Shown here in pieces: positions 6,146 through 13,126 of a stretch of 14,083 bases of DNA (within the stretch, counting starts at the first letter, position 1; each line of letters opens with the position of its first letter). Source of the stretch: Geobacter sp. (GTDB lineage Bacteria > Desulfobacterota > Desulfuromonadia > Geobacterales > Pseudopelobacteraceae). Below the pieces are notes generated by a model. It did no database searches and was not told where the DNA came from. It saw only the letters and a program-made list of their open reading frames with translations. A program made the position numbers and the translations under genes. The stretch is from positions 1 through 14,083 of the forward strand of contig DAIERH010000040.1 in the NCBI GenBank assembly GCA_027346925.1, written 5' to 3'.

Positions 6146-8500
6146 TCAAATCATCTGGTTATCGAGCACCTCTCTCACTTTTCGAGCAAGTTCAAGTGGC
6201 CTGAATGGTTTCACGAGAACATCCGAGCCATTCTCGCAGAGACCCCTGGCCTGGAGCAGATCCGAACTGTAGCCACTCATAAAAAGGTCCTTGATATCAG
6301 GCCGAATATTCCTGATCTCATCGTGCACCTCGCGGCCGCTCTTCAGCGGCATGAGTATGTCCAGGATCACCAGATCGATCATGTTGCAGTGCTCCCGAAA
6401 TACTCTGACAGCCTCACCCCCATCTTCCGCCTGGATCACGCGATAGCCAAGACGTCTGAGGTTTGATGCTATCATCTGCCGGATGGCGGAATCATCATCC
6501 ACCAGCAGGATGGTTTCCGTGCCTCCCACGGGAACCGTAGCCGACGTACAAGGCCCGGCCATATCCTCTCCGGAAACGAATGGAATGAATATCTTGAAGG
6601 TGGTCCCAACGCCGGGTTCGCTGTAAACCTTAATGAAACCTCTATGTTGCTGGATGATCCCGTATGCAATTGAAAGACCGAGGCCGGTTCCCTGCCCAAC
6701 AGCCTTTGTTGTAAAGAATGGTTCAAATATCCTCTTCTGAACCCCTTCATCTATCCCCACACCCGTATCAGATACCGTCAGGAGGGCATACAGGCCAGGC
6801 TCGCCATAACCGTACACCTGAAAAAAATCATCATCCAATTCAAACAATTGCGTCTCCATGGTCAGTGTCCCGCCTTTCGGCATGGCATCGCGGGCATTGG
6901 CGGCCAGATTCATCAACACCTGTTCGATCTGGCCGGCATCGGCATATACCTTTAGACAAGCCGGGCAGTAAATCGTCTTGAACTGAACATCCTCGCCTAT
7001 GATCCTCCTGATCAACTTCTCGATATTTTTTACAATGTCATTCACCCCCACCAGTTGGGGTGCCATCACCTGTTTCCGGCTGAACACCAGAAGACTACGG
7101 GTCAGATTCGCCGCCCTTTCTGCTGCCGCGAGCACTTGGTCTATACTCTCACGCAGCGTATCACCCTTCTTGATGCTCTCTTGAAGCGCACTGCCGTAAC
7201 CGAGGATCAAAGTAAGTATATTGTTGAAATCATGCGCGATCCCGCCCGCCAACTGGCCGATCGCCTCCATCTTCTGGGCCTGTCGCAATTGCTCCTCCAG
7301 GCTCCTTCGTTCGGTGATATCCCGAAAGCTCCAGACCCTCCCAACGATCTCATCTCCCATCATCTGGGATTTGGAATAGCACTCAAAGACGCGACCGTCG
7401 GCAAATTCCAGCAGGTCGAAACTTTCGGTTTCCGGATGCGAGTACAGATAACGTATCTTCTCGACAAAATGTCCCGTATCCTTCAACTGGCACAACACAC
7501 CCGCGAACAGTTCGCTAATGTTTCTTTTTTCCGAGATGTGATCGGTGATACGCCACAGGGAGAGGAATTTTTTATTGTAACTGGTGATGGCACCCTCTCT
7601 GTCAACGACGAGTATCCCGTCTGCGGTAGATTCCAGTGTGGCTTCCAGAAGTGAGACGGATTTTGCCAGCTTCCTCTCCGCACGTTTGCGCTCGGTAATG
7701 TCGATGATGATGCCGTCGTAGCTGACAAGTGTCCCTCCCAGGTTGAAGTGCGGGACCAAGGTGTTCCGCACCCAGTGGATACGGCCGTCCTTATGGTGAA
7801 TGCGATGTTCGATCGTCAGCGGCAATGCCGCGTGCAGGATGCGCTCCGCCGCACTCAAAACCACGGGGCGATCCTCGTCGGGTATCATCCTGATCCACAG
7901 GTCTGGGTCGGCGGCATACTCCTCCGGGGAAAAACCGGTCATCGCTTCGCAACCCTGACCATGGACGGTGGATACCGGAATACCCTCATGTACGGTTACG
8001 TTGTAGACATAGCTGGTCACCGATGCCAGAAGACGTATATAGCGCTCCTTACTTTTCCTCAGCTTTACATGGGTTTCCCTGAGTGCCGACATACGTTGTC
8101 TGGCAGCCTTGCGCTGGTGGTAAAGTTCCCGGAAAAGTTGCAGCTTGTTATACAGGATAAGCGGTTCAATCGGTTTTGTCATATAGTCCACAATACCCGT
8201 CCCGATTGCTTTCTGGGGCAGAGAAAACTCCTTTGTGCCGTTGCTCACGAAAACGATCGGGAGGTGCTTTGTCACCGGATGAGAGAGGATTAAGTTTGCG
8301 GTCTCGACGCCGTCTTCCGGATTGTTGACCCCGAGCAGCGCCATGACAAAATCGTTTTCCCGTGCAAGGTTCAAGGCATCAATTCCAGAAGCGGCCCAGA
8401 ACATCTCGACATCCGGGCCCGCCAGATGCTCCTCGACCCAGTTCAGGTTCTCGGGGCAATGTTCCACCATCAGGACGGATATTTTTCCGCGAGCAGGCAT
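6146..8500 (-). CDS. Hybrid histidine kinase: pseudo-receiver, two PAS, HisKA/HATPase, receiver
   Basis: 784 residues, soluble. Order: receiver-like domain (about 5-125), coiled linker, PAS (155-280), PAS (285-400), dimerisation domain with H-box GGIAHDFNN and phospho-accepting His423, ATPase domain with N-box MNLAANARDA, DTGVGI and GTGLGLS, and a C-terminal receiver (about 660-784) with LVDDD and phospho-acceptor Asp714. The N-terminal receiver is degenerate: the usual LLD is LLG (Gly57), and the acidic pair is Glu13-His14, though Lys109 in YMTKP is kept. It probably cannot be phosphorylated and may act as a binding or dimerisation module. The C-terminal receiver looks functional, so phosphorelay to a free phosphotransfer protein, or internal control, is likely. 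GAGGTG lies seven bases before the ATG. It is the second gene after the small SAP gene, 17 bases apart; no output regulator lies next to it. Confidence 0.92.
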   Translation of the reverse strand: MPARGKISVLMVEHCPENLNWVEEHLAGPDVEMFWAASGIDALNLARENDFVMALLGVNNPEDGVETANLILSHPVTKHLPIVFVSNGTKEFSLPQKAIGTGIVDYMTKPIEPLILYNKLQLFRELYHQRKAARQRMSALRETHVKLRKSKERYIRLLASVTSYVYNVTVHEGIPVSTVHGQGCEAMTGFSPEEYAADPDLWIRMIPDEDRPVVLSAAERILHAALPLTIEHRIHHKDGRIHWVRNTLVPHFNLGGTLVSYDGIIIDITERKRAERKLAKSVSLLEATLESTADGILVVDREGAITSYNKKFLSLWRITDHISEKRNISELFAGVLCQLKDTGHFVEKIRYLYSHPETESFDLLEFADGRVFECYSKSQMMGDEIVGRVWSFRDITERRSLEEQLRQAQKMEAIGQLAGGIAHDFNNILTLILGYGSALQESIKKGDTLRESIDQVLAAAERAANLTRSLLVFSRKQVMAPQLVGVNDIVKNIEKLIRRIIGEDVQFKTIYCPACLKVYADAGQIEQVLMNLAANARDAMPKGGTLTMETQLFELDDDFFQVYGYGEPGLYALLTVSDTGVGIDEGVQKRIFEPFFTTKAVGQGTGLGLSIAYGIIQQHRGFIKVYSEPGVGTTFKIFIPFVSGEDMAGPCTSATVPVGGTETILLVDDDSAIRQMIASNLRRLGYRVIQAEDGGEAVRVFREHCNMIDLVILDILMPLKSGREVHDEIRNIRPDIKDLFMSGYSSDLLQARGLCENGSDVLVKPFRPLELARKVREVLDNQMI

Positions 8501-8517
8501 CCTTATTCACCTCATGT

Positions 8518-8697
8518 TCATGTGCAGTCCGCACGCCACGCACAGTCCTTTTGGCAGCATATGGCGGACGCGCCGGATTTATAACATTGTTCGTTCCCCT
8601 CGGCTTTCTGTATGGCTCGCACCAGCTCTGGCTTATTCATCCTGCTAACCTTGATGCTGTACAGTTGTGCCAGCGATTTAATTTCTTCCAGTTTCAT
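8518..8697 (-). CDS. Small SAP-domain protein with cysteine-rich C-terminus
   Basis: 59 residues, beginning MKLEEIKSLAQLYSIKV and ending in AWRADCT. Residues 1-32 fit a SAP/Rho-N-like helix-extended loop-helix motif (EIKSLA..YSIKVSRMNKPELVRAIQKAEG), a fold usually used to bind DNA or RNA. The tail has five cysteines, C38, C47, C48, C52 and C58, in a pattern (GNEQC, later CxWRxDC) that I recall from short SAP proteins of Geobacter and sulfate reducers. The cysteines could bind zinc or another metal, or act in redox sensing; that is inference. GGAGG lies nine bases before the ATG. The gene is the first of a two-gene unit, ending 17 bases before the hybrid kinase start, so the pair is very likely co-transcribed. 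It is short and easily missed by gene callers. Confidence 0.85.
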   Translation of the reverse strand: MKLEEIKSLAQLYSIKVSRMNKPELVRAIQKAEGNEQCYKSGASAICCQKDCAWRADCT

Positions 8698-8772
8698 GGC
8701 TTCAGTCCTCCCCTGGTTTCAGTTGCCGCCGCGCATTTTTCGGCAATGCATCCGCAAAACCGTATACAGAAT

Positions 8773-8802
8773 AAATTAGACACCATAATTAGTTGTTTAC
8801 AA
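8773..8802 (-). promoter_or_regulatory. Candidate promoter of the SAP-protein/hybrid-kinase operon
   Basis: On the minus strand TTGTAA (8797-8802), an 18-base spacer and TAATTT (8773-8778). Transcription would start near 8766, about 70 bases before the SAP start codon. The palindrome at 8802-8814 abuts the -35 element. Confidence 0.4.
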
Positions 8803-8814
8803 TAATGGCATTAT
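8802..8814. repeat. Short palindrome, candidate operator
   Basis: ATAATG-G-CATTAT: six-base arms around a single central base. It lies in the 278-base spacer between the divergent SAP/kinase operon and the GAF kinase operon, directly upstream of the proposed -35 of the former. A second, weaker dyad (TTGCCG 8723-8728, CGGCAA 8741-8746) lies nearer the SAP start codon. Confidence 0.35.
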
Positions 8815-8882
8815 GCTGACAGACAGGTAGGAAAAAGACTACAACGATGGCGGAATAATCCCGTAAGGACTCTCCCTTCGAC

Positions 8883-8918
8883 TTGCGTATTGTAAAAAAT
8901 GGTTTTATTATTTATATG
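8883..8918 (+). promoter_or_regulatory. Overlapping candidate promoters of the GAF kinase/NarL regulator operon
   Basis: Two overlapping matches with 17-base spacers: TTGCGT (8883-8888) to TATTAT (8906-8911), and TTGTAA (8890-8895) to TATATG (8913-8918). Either would start near 8918-8925, giving a leader of about 50 bases to the ATG at 8976. This argues against translation starting at the TTG at 8883. Confidence 0.45.
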
Positions 8919-8975
8919 AAATTTATTTTATGTGATCAATTGACTTTGACTCCAGGAATGCGCCAGGGCATACCC

Positions 8976-10352
8976 ATGACAGCAGACATCCCCAGTCTCA
9001 GGCGGGCCGTCGATACCCTCCACGAAAACCGGGAAACCACCATCGAACTCCTGCAGCTCTGCAATAATGCCCATACCGTGCATGAACTGATGCGAAATCT
9101 TATGCGCTTTTTCCAGAGGTTCACCACCTGTGAAGCCGTCGGGGTGCGGTTGCGGGAGGGAGATGACTACCCCTATTATGAACTGCGCGGTTTTTCCGAT
9201 GAATTTTCCCGTGCCGAGAAATGGCTCTGCGCCACGGATAGGGAAGGCATGACCGTTCGTGACAAGGAGGGGAAGCCCGTACTCGGATGCCTGTGTGGCG
9301 GCGTAATCACGGGGCGGCTTGATGATTTCAGGCCCTTCGCGACCCCCTACGGAAGCTTCTGGGCAAACGGCCGTTCCCCACTGCCCGCCGATATGACCGA
9401 AGAGAACCATCAGGTACAACCGAGCAACAGGTGCATCAAAGAAGGATATGAGTCTATGGCGCTGATCCCGCTCCGCTTGCACGGGAAAACCCTTGGCCTG
9501 TTTCAGTTCAACGACAGGCGCAAAGGGCTCTTTTCTCCCGAACTGCTGGAGCTGCTGGAGAATCTTGTCCAATACATATCCATCGCACTGACAAAGTTGC
9601 ATGCCCTGGAGGAAAGCCAGCGGCTCAACAATGAGCTGCGCACCAACGGCCAGGCGCTCCGCAACATCTCGTTGCATCTTGAATCGCTCCGGGAAAACGA
9701 GCGGAAGACCATCGCCCGTGAGATACACGATGAGTTCGGCCAGTCATTGACGGCTCTGAAGTACCATATCGCCTCGGTTCGGCAGAATATCGCCAATCCC
9801 GTCGAAAACCAGGTGTACGCCCAACTGGCGGCCATGGATCAGATTGTTGAGGCCGGCATGAATAAAATTCAAAAGATATCCTCGCATCTCAGGCCGGAGA
9901 TACTCGACGATCTCGGACTTGCGGCGGCGATCGAATGGCAGGCCAAGGGACTTCAGCAATTCAGCGGCATCACCTTTCATCTTGATCTGAAGGCGGAGAC
10001 ATATCCATCGCTCCCCCAGGAGACAGCAATTGCCGTATTCCGAATCTTTCAGGAATCCCTGACGAATATCTTGCGTCATTCAGGAGCCACCCACGTGGAG
10101 ATATCCCTGGATCACCATGATGACCGCCTCTGCCTGCACATCGCCGACAACGGACGCGGCATAACGGCCGACGAGCTTTCCTCTCCGAGTTCCTACGGCA
10201 TCCTCGGGATGGCGGAACGCGCCAGGAGTTGTCCCGAAGGCAGCTTGGAGATCAAGCGGGGGATACCGAGTGGAACGGTGGTGGAATTGTCGCTCAGTTG
10301 CGCTGAATCTGTTGGAGCCAATAATATTGTCCCGCACGAGGCCAGGCCATGA
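8976..10352 (+). CDS. Soluble GAF sensor histidine kinase, NarX/LytS-like (HisKA_3 family)
   Basis: 458 residues from the ATG at 8976 (MTADIPSLRRAV), with AGGG about seven bases upstream. The frame is open back to a TTG at 8883, but that stretch overlaps likely promoters. Residues about 20-215 form a GAF-type sensor; 220-265 a coiled linker and dimerisation helix with the phosphorylated His251 in AREIHDEFGQSLTALK, typical of HisKA_3; 350-445 the ATPase domain with FQESLTNILRHSG, IADNGRGI and YGILGMAERA. There is no transmembrane segment, so it senses a cytoplasmic signal. The GAF domain carries C85, a CLCG motif (C105, C107) and NRC (C153) near GYESMALIPLR, which I recall as recurrent in deltaproteobacterial kinases; these could hold a metal or redox centre (inference). 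Its stop overlaps the start of the NarL-type regulator by four bases, so that regulator is almost certainly its substrate. Confidence 0.92.
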   Translation: MTADIPSLRRAVDTLHENRETTIELLQLCNNAHTVHELMRNLMRFFQRFTTCEAVGVRLREGDDYPYYELRGFSDEFSRAEKWLCATDREGMTVRDKEGKPVLGCLCGGVITGRLDDFRPFATPYGSFWANGRSPLPADMTEENHQVQPSNRCIKEGYESMALIPLRLHGKTLGLFQFNDRRKGLFSPELLELLENLVQYISIALTKLHALEESQRLNNELRTNGQALRNISLHLESLRENERKTIAREIHDEFGQSLTALKYHIASVRQNIANPVENQVYAQLAAMDQIVEAGMNKIQKISSHLRPEILDDLGLAAAIEWQAKGLQQFSGITFHLDLKAETYPSLPQETAIAVFRIFQESLTNILRHSGATHVEISLDHHDDRLCLHIADNGRGITADELSSPSSYGILGMAERARSCPEGSLEIKRGIPSGTVVELSLSCAESVGANNIVPHEARP

Positions 10353-11008
10353 AGATCCTGCTCGTTGACGATCATGCCATGGTGCGGGCCGGCATCCGCC
10401 TGCTGTTGCAGGAACTCGGAGCCGGAGTACTCTTCGATGATGCCGGAGAAGGGGGGGAGGCCCTGCGGAAGATTCGCGGGAACGACTACGATCTGGTTAT
10501 TCTCGACCTGTCACTACCCGATATCAGTGGATTCCAGGTGCTGGCGGGTGTCAAGCGCGAAAAGCCGCGCTTGCCGGTTATCATCGTCAGTATGCATCGA
10601 GAGGAGCAGTACGCTGTCAGGGCTTACGCCTGGGGTGCCGACGGTTTCGTCGGTAAGGGGAGCGCCCCGGCCGAGTTGATCCATGCCATCAGAAGGGTCA
10701 TGTCGGGGGGGAAATATATCAGCGAACAGCTTATGGATGGGGTGGTGGCGGGTTTGCGTCGCGCCAACCCCGTGGAGGATATGCGGCAAAAAGCCAGAGC
10801 CCTTTCCAAACGGGAGGAAGAGGTCGCGCAACTGCTGCTTTCAGGGGCATCGAACAAGGAGATCGCCTGGCGAATGTCCTTGAGCGCAAAAACCGTCAGC
10901 ACTTACAAGATGCGCATCCTCAGTAAATTGGACCTCAAAAGCTTGACCGAACTCGTAAAATACTCTCTTGCTCACGGCAATACGTTCCGGGGAGGGGGCC
11001 TCGCGTGA
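10349..11008 (+). CDS. NarL/FixJ-family response regulator (receiver plus LuxR-type HTH)
   Basis: 219 residues. Receiver domain 1-120 with acidic pair Asp7-Asp8, phospho-acceptor Asp53 in LVILDLSLPDISG and a lysine in FVGKGSAP. The C-terminal LuxR-type helix-turn-helix (about 150-210) shows the family pattern LSKREEEVAQLLLSG, NKEIA and SAKTVSTYKMRILSKL. It is expected to be phosphorylated by the kinase encoded just upstream and to bind DNA as a dimer. The ATG lies within the kinase stop (ATGA), implying translational coupling. All key residues are present. Its targets are not visible; the divergent spacer 8698-8975 is an obvious place for autoregulation. Confidence 0.95.
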   Translation: MKILLVDDHAMVRAGIRLLLQELGAGVLFDDAGEGGEALRKIRGNDYDLVILDLSLPDISGFQVLAGVKREKPRLPVIIVSMHREEQYAVRAYAWGADGFVGKGSAPAELIHAIRRVMSGGKYISEQLMDGVVAGLRRANPVEDMRQKARALSKREEEVAQLLLSGASNKEIAWRMSLSAKTVSTYKMRILSKLDLKSLTELVKYSLAHGNTFRGGGLA

Positions 11009-11017
11009 CATGGATAG

Positions 11018-11069
11018 CCTGGAAACGACAAGGGGGCGGACCATCGGCCGCCCCCTTGTCGTTTCCAGG
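11018..11069. terminator. Bidirectional terminator-like 22-bp perfect inverted repeat
   Basis: Arms 11018-11039 and 11048-11069 match perfectly over 22 bp around an 8-base loop. The GC core GGGGGCGG/CCGCCCCC is flanked by AAACGACAA and TTGTCGTTT, so in either direction the core is followed by a moderately U-rich run. It lies between convergent genes (response regulator stop 11008, leuA stop 11082) and probably ends both transcripts. Confidence 0.75.
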
Positions 11070-11081
11070 ATGCTGCTCCCT

Positions 11082-12647
11082 TTACAGGCTCTCGATCAGT
11101 CGCGCCTGCTTGTAGTTGAGGCGGTTGAGGGCGTGGACATACGCCTTGGCCGAAGCCTCGATGATATCGGTGGACGACCCCTTGCCCACCACGGTGTGGT
11201 TCCCCTCGGCCACGCGCACGGTTACCTCGCCCTGGGCGTCGGTGCCGCCGGTGATGGAGCCGACGTTGTACTGTATAAGTTTGGCCTTGGTCTTGGTCAG
11301 CTTCTTGATGGCCTTGAGCGTCGCATCGACCGGACCGTCCCCCAGTTCGGCGGTCCGTACCGGCGTGCCGTTGATCTCCAACTGCACGGTGGCGGTGGCC
11401 ACGGCAAAGGAGCCGCAGGTAACCGTGATGTGCCCCAGACGGTATTTGTCCTCCAGGCGCGATTCTTCAGCGGCAATGGCCTCCAGATCCTCGTCGAAGA
11501 CCTCCTTTTTCAGATCGGCCAAGGTTTTGAAACGCTCGAAGGCCCGGTTGAGTTTTTCGTCGTCGAGCTCGTAGCCCAGTTCCATCAGACGCTTGTTGAA
11601 GGCATGGCGGCCGGAGTGTTTGCCCAGCACCAGGGCATTGGCGGACAGCCCGACCGATTCGGGGGTCATGATCTCGTAGGTGGATTTTTCCATCAGCACG
11701 CCGTGTTGGTGGATGCCGGCCTCGTGTGCAAAGGCGTTGGCCCCGACGATGGCCTTGTTGGGCTGTACGCCGATGCCGGTGATACTCGTCAGCAGGCGGC
11801 TGGCCGGGGTGAGATGTTCGGTGGCCACGTTGCAGGCAAAAGGCAAAATGTCTTTCCTTGTGCGGAGGATCATGACGAATTCCTCCAGGGAGCAGTTGCC
11901 GGCCCGTTCACCGATGCCATTGATGGTGCACTCCACCTGGCCGGCGCCGGCCTGCACCGCGGCGATGGAGTTGGCAACCGACAGCCCCAGATCGTTGTGG
12001 CAGTGCACCGAGATGATGGCCTTGTCGATGTTGGGGACATTGTCCTTCAGGTATTTGATAATATTGAAATACTCGAAAGGGATGGTATAACCGACCGTGT
12101 CCGGGATATTGACCGTGGTGGCGCCGGCGTTGATGACCGCCTCCACTACCTCGGCCAGAAACGGCAGCCGGGTGCGCACCGCATCCTCGCAGGAAAACTC
12201 CACGTTGGGGGTATAGGAGGCGGCCCGCTTGACCGCCTTGACCGCCGAGGCCAGCACTTTGGCCGGCTCCATCTGCAACTTGTACTTCATGTGGATGTCG
12301 GAGGTGGCGATAAAGGTATGGATGCGCCCCTTGTCACCGGCGTATTTCAGCGCCTCCCAGGCCCGATCGATATCTTTTTCGCTGGAGCGGCACAACCCGG
12401 CGATCTCCGGCCCCTTGATGGTCTGGGCCACTTTTTTCACCGCCTCGAAGTCTCCATCCGAGGCAATGGGGAAACCGGCCTCTATCACGTCCACGTTCAG
12501 TTTCTGGAGCTGTCGGGCAATCCGCAGCTTCTCCTCGATGTTCATGCTGTTGCCCGGAGCCTGCTCACCGTCCCGAAGCGTGGTATCGAAAATCCTGATG
12601 ATCTTCCGGTCGTCCTGTTTCTGTTTCTTTGCTGGTGCCTTTGCCAT
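11082..12647 (-). CDS. leuA: 2-isopropylmalate synthase
   Basis: 521 residues. It condenses acetyl-CoA with 2-oxoisovalerate to give 2-isopropylmalate, the first committed step of leucine synthesis, in the cytoplasm. The DRE-TIM barrel (about 15-285) has metal ligand Asp21 in FDTTLRDGEQAPG, HCHND with His215 and His217, and GIGERAGN. The C-terminal part (about 370-521) is the leucine-binding allosteric domain, with the family pattern DGPVDATLKAI and SSTDIIEASAKAY. Length and motifs are those of a normal long-form bacterial LeuA. The start is the ATG at 12645-12647 (MAKAPAKKQK), preceded by AAAGGAG at eight bases. A longer reading starting at 12773 would run through the T-box leader and is not real. 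It appears monocistronic: a T-box leader upstream, and a terminator 13 bases past the stop. Confidence 0.97.
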   Translation of the reverse strand: MAKAPAKKQKQDDRKIIRIFDTTLRDGEQAPGNSMNIEEKLRIARQLQKLNVDVIEAGFPIASDGDFEAVKKVAQTIKGPEIAGLCRSSEKDIDRAWEALKYAGDKGRIHTFIATSDIHMKYKLQMEPAKVLASAVKAVKRAASYTPNVEFSCEDAVRTRLPFLAEVVEAVINAGATTVNIPDTVGYTIPFEYFNIIKYLKDNVPNIDKAIISVHCHNDLGLSVANSIAAVQAGAGQVECTINGIGERAGNCSLEEFVMILRTRKDILPFACNVATEHLTPASRLLTSITGIGVQPNKAIVGANAFAHEAGIHQHGVLMEKSTYEIMTPESVGLSANALVLGKHSGRHAFNKRLMELGYELDDEKLNRAFERFKTLADLKKEVFDEDLEAIAAEESRLEDKYRLGHITVTCGSFAVATATVQLEINGTPVRTAELGDGPVDATLKAIKKLTKTKAKLIQYNVGSITGGTDAQGEVTVRVAEGNHTVVGKGSSTDIIEASAKAYVHALNRLNYKQARLIESL

Positions 12648-12685
12648 AGCCGACTCTCCTTTCGTGTGCATGTACGGGTTGCCGA

Positions 12686-12942
12686 AAATAAAAAATGCCT
12701 CCGCCCCAAACAGGGGCGAAGGCATCCGAGCGCCATTCGCGGTACCACCCTTTTCACCTGGCACGTCCGTCATGTGCCAAGCCTTAATTCACCCGTTACG
12801 TGGGAGGACGTCTTCGGCTAGCGGTAATTCACCAAAGAGGCTCCGAGGCGAGTTCGTCGTTTGTGCCTGCCGGTTCGCACCAACCACCGGCTCTCTGGGA
12901 AGCCCGAAACGACTACTACTCCTCTTCACAGCCTTTTAAATT
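12686..12942 (-). ncRNA. T-box leader (tRNA-Leu-sensing riboswitch) controlling leuA
   Basis: Read on the minus strand, the leader starts near 12942. It has a stem I with lower pairing GAGG/CCTC (12921-12924, 12845-12848) and TCGTTT/AAACGA (upper arm 12857-12862), the 5' AGTA element, and the 3' specifier loop CGAA followed by CTC (12850-12852), a leucine codon. The distal part AGAGAGCCGGTGG..GGTGCGAACCGGC (12869-12896) matches the conserved stem I head. The T-box AGGGTGGTACCGCG is at 12738-12751; its TGGT can pair with the ACCA end of tRNA-Leu. A terminator hairpin with arms ATGCCTTCGCCCC and GGGGCGGAGGCAT (12695-12725) ends in a U-rich tract (12686-12695). Uncharged tRNA-Leu should stabilise the antiterminator and switch leuA on. 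The reading frame of the specifier (CUC rather than the offset UCG) rests on its fit to leuA and to the UGGU. Confidence 0.93.
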
Positions 12943-12948
12943 TCATCT

Positions 12949-12978
12949 ATCTTAGAAAAGTTTTTCCGACAAAGTCAA
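12949..12978 (-). promoter_or_regulatory. Sigma-70 promoter of the T-box/leuA transcript
   Basis: On the minus strand TTGACT (12973-12978), an 18-base spacer and TAAGAT (12949-12954). Transcription would begin near 12942, just upstream of stem I, which fits the T-box architecture. Confidence 0.65.
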
Positions 12979-13044
12979 GCTGTTTTATTAAGCAACCGAC
13001 AGATTTACTGTGTCCAAACAAAAGCCGGGGTGTGAAAAACATGG

Positions 13045-13073
13045 TTGTTTCGGAACCCAAAAGGTTCTATCCT
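13045..13073 (+). promoter_or_regulatory. Candidate promoter of the OmpH/Skp-like gene with a dyad in the spacer
   Basis: TTGTTT (13045-13050), a 17-base spacer and TATCCT (13068-13073). The spacer contains the inverted repeat GAACC (13053-13057) and GGTTC (13063-13067), a possible operator. Transcription would start near 13080, about 47 bases before the ATG at 13127. Confidence 0.35.
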
Positions 13074-13126
13074 GCCGTTGCTCCATATCAAATCGCCAGG
13101 CGCGGCCTGGTCACGAGGTACAGACC

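Noticed and set aside
8883..8975. N-terminal extension of the GAF kinase from a TTG start
   Set aside because: The stretch overlaps two promoter-like sequences, has no ribosome-binding site, and encodes an atypical AT-rich segment before the conserved domain.
12648..12773. N-terminal extension of leuA by 42 codons
   Set aside because: It is the T-box and terminator read as protein; the family start and ribosome-binding site are at 12647.
10968..12821. 617-codon plus-strand open frame opposite leuA
   Set aside because: Shadow frame: it crosses the terminator hairpin, the whole of leuA and the T-box, and shows no protein family pattern.
13010..13126. N-terminal extension of the OmpH-like protein
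   Set aside because: It would place 39 residues in front of a clear signal peptide that begins at 13127 with its own ribosome-binding site.
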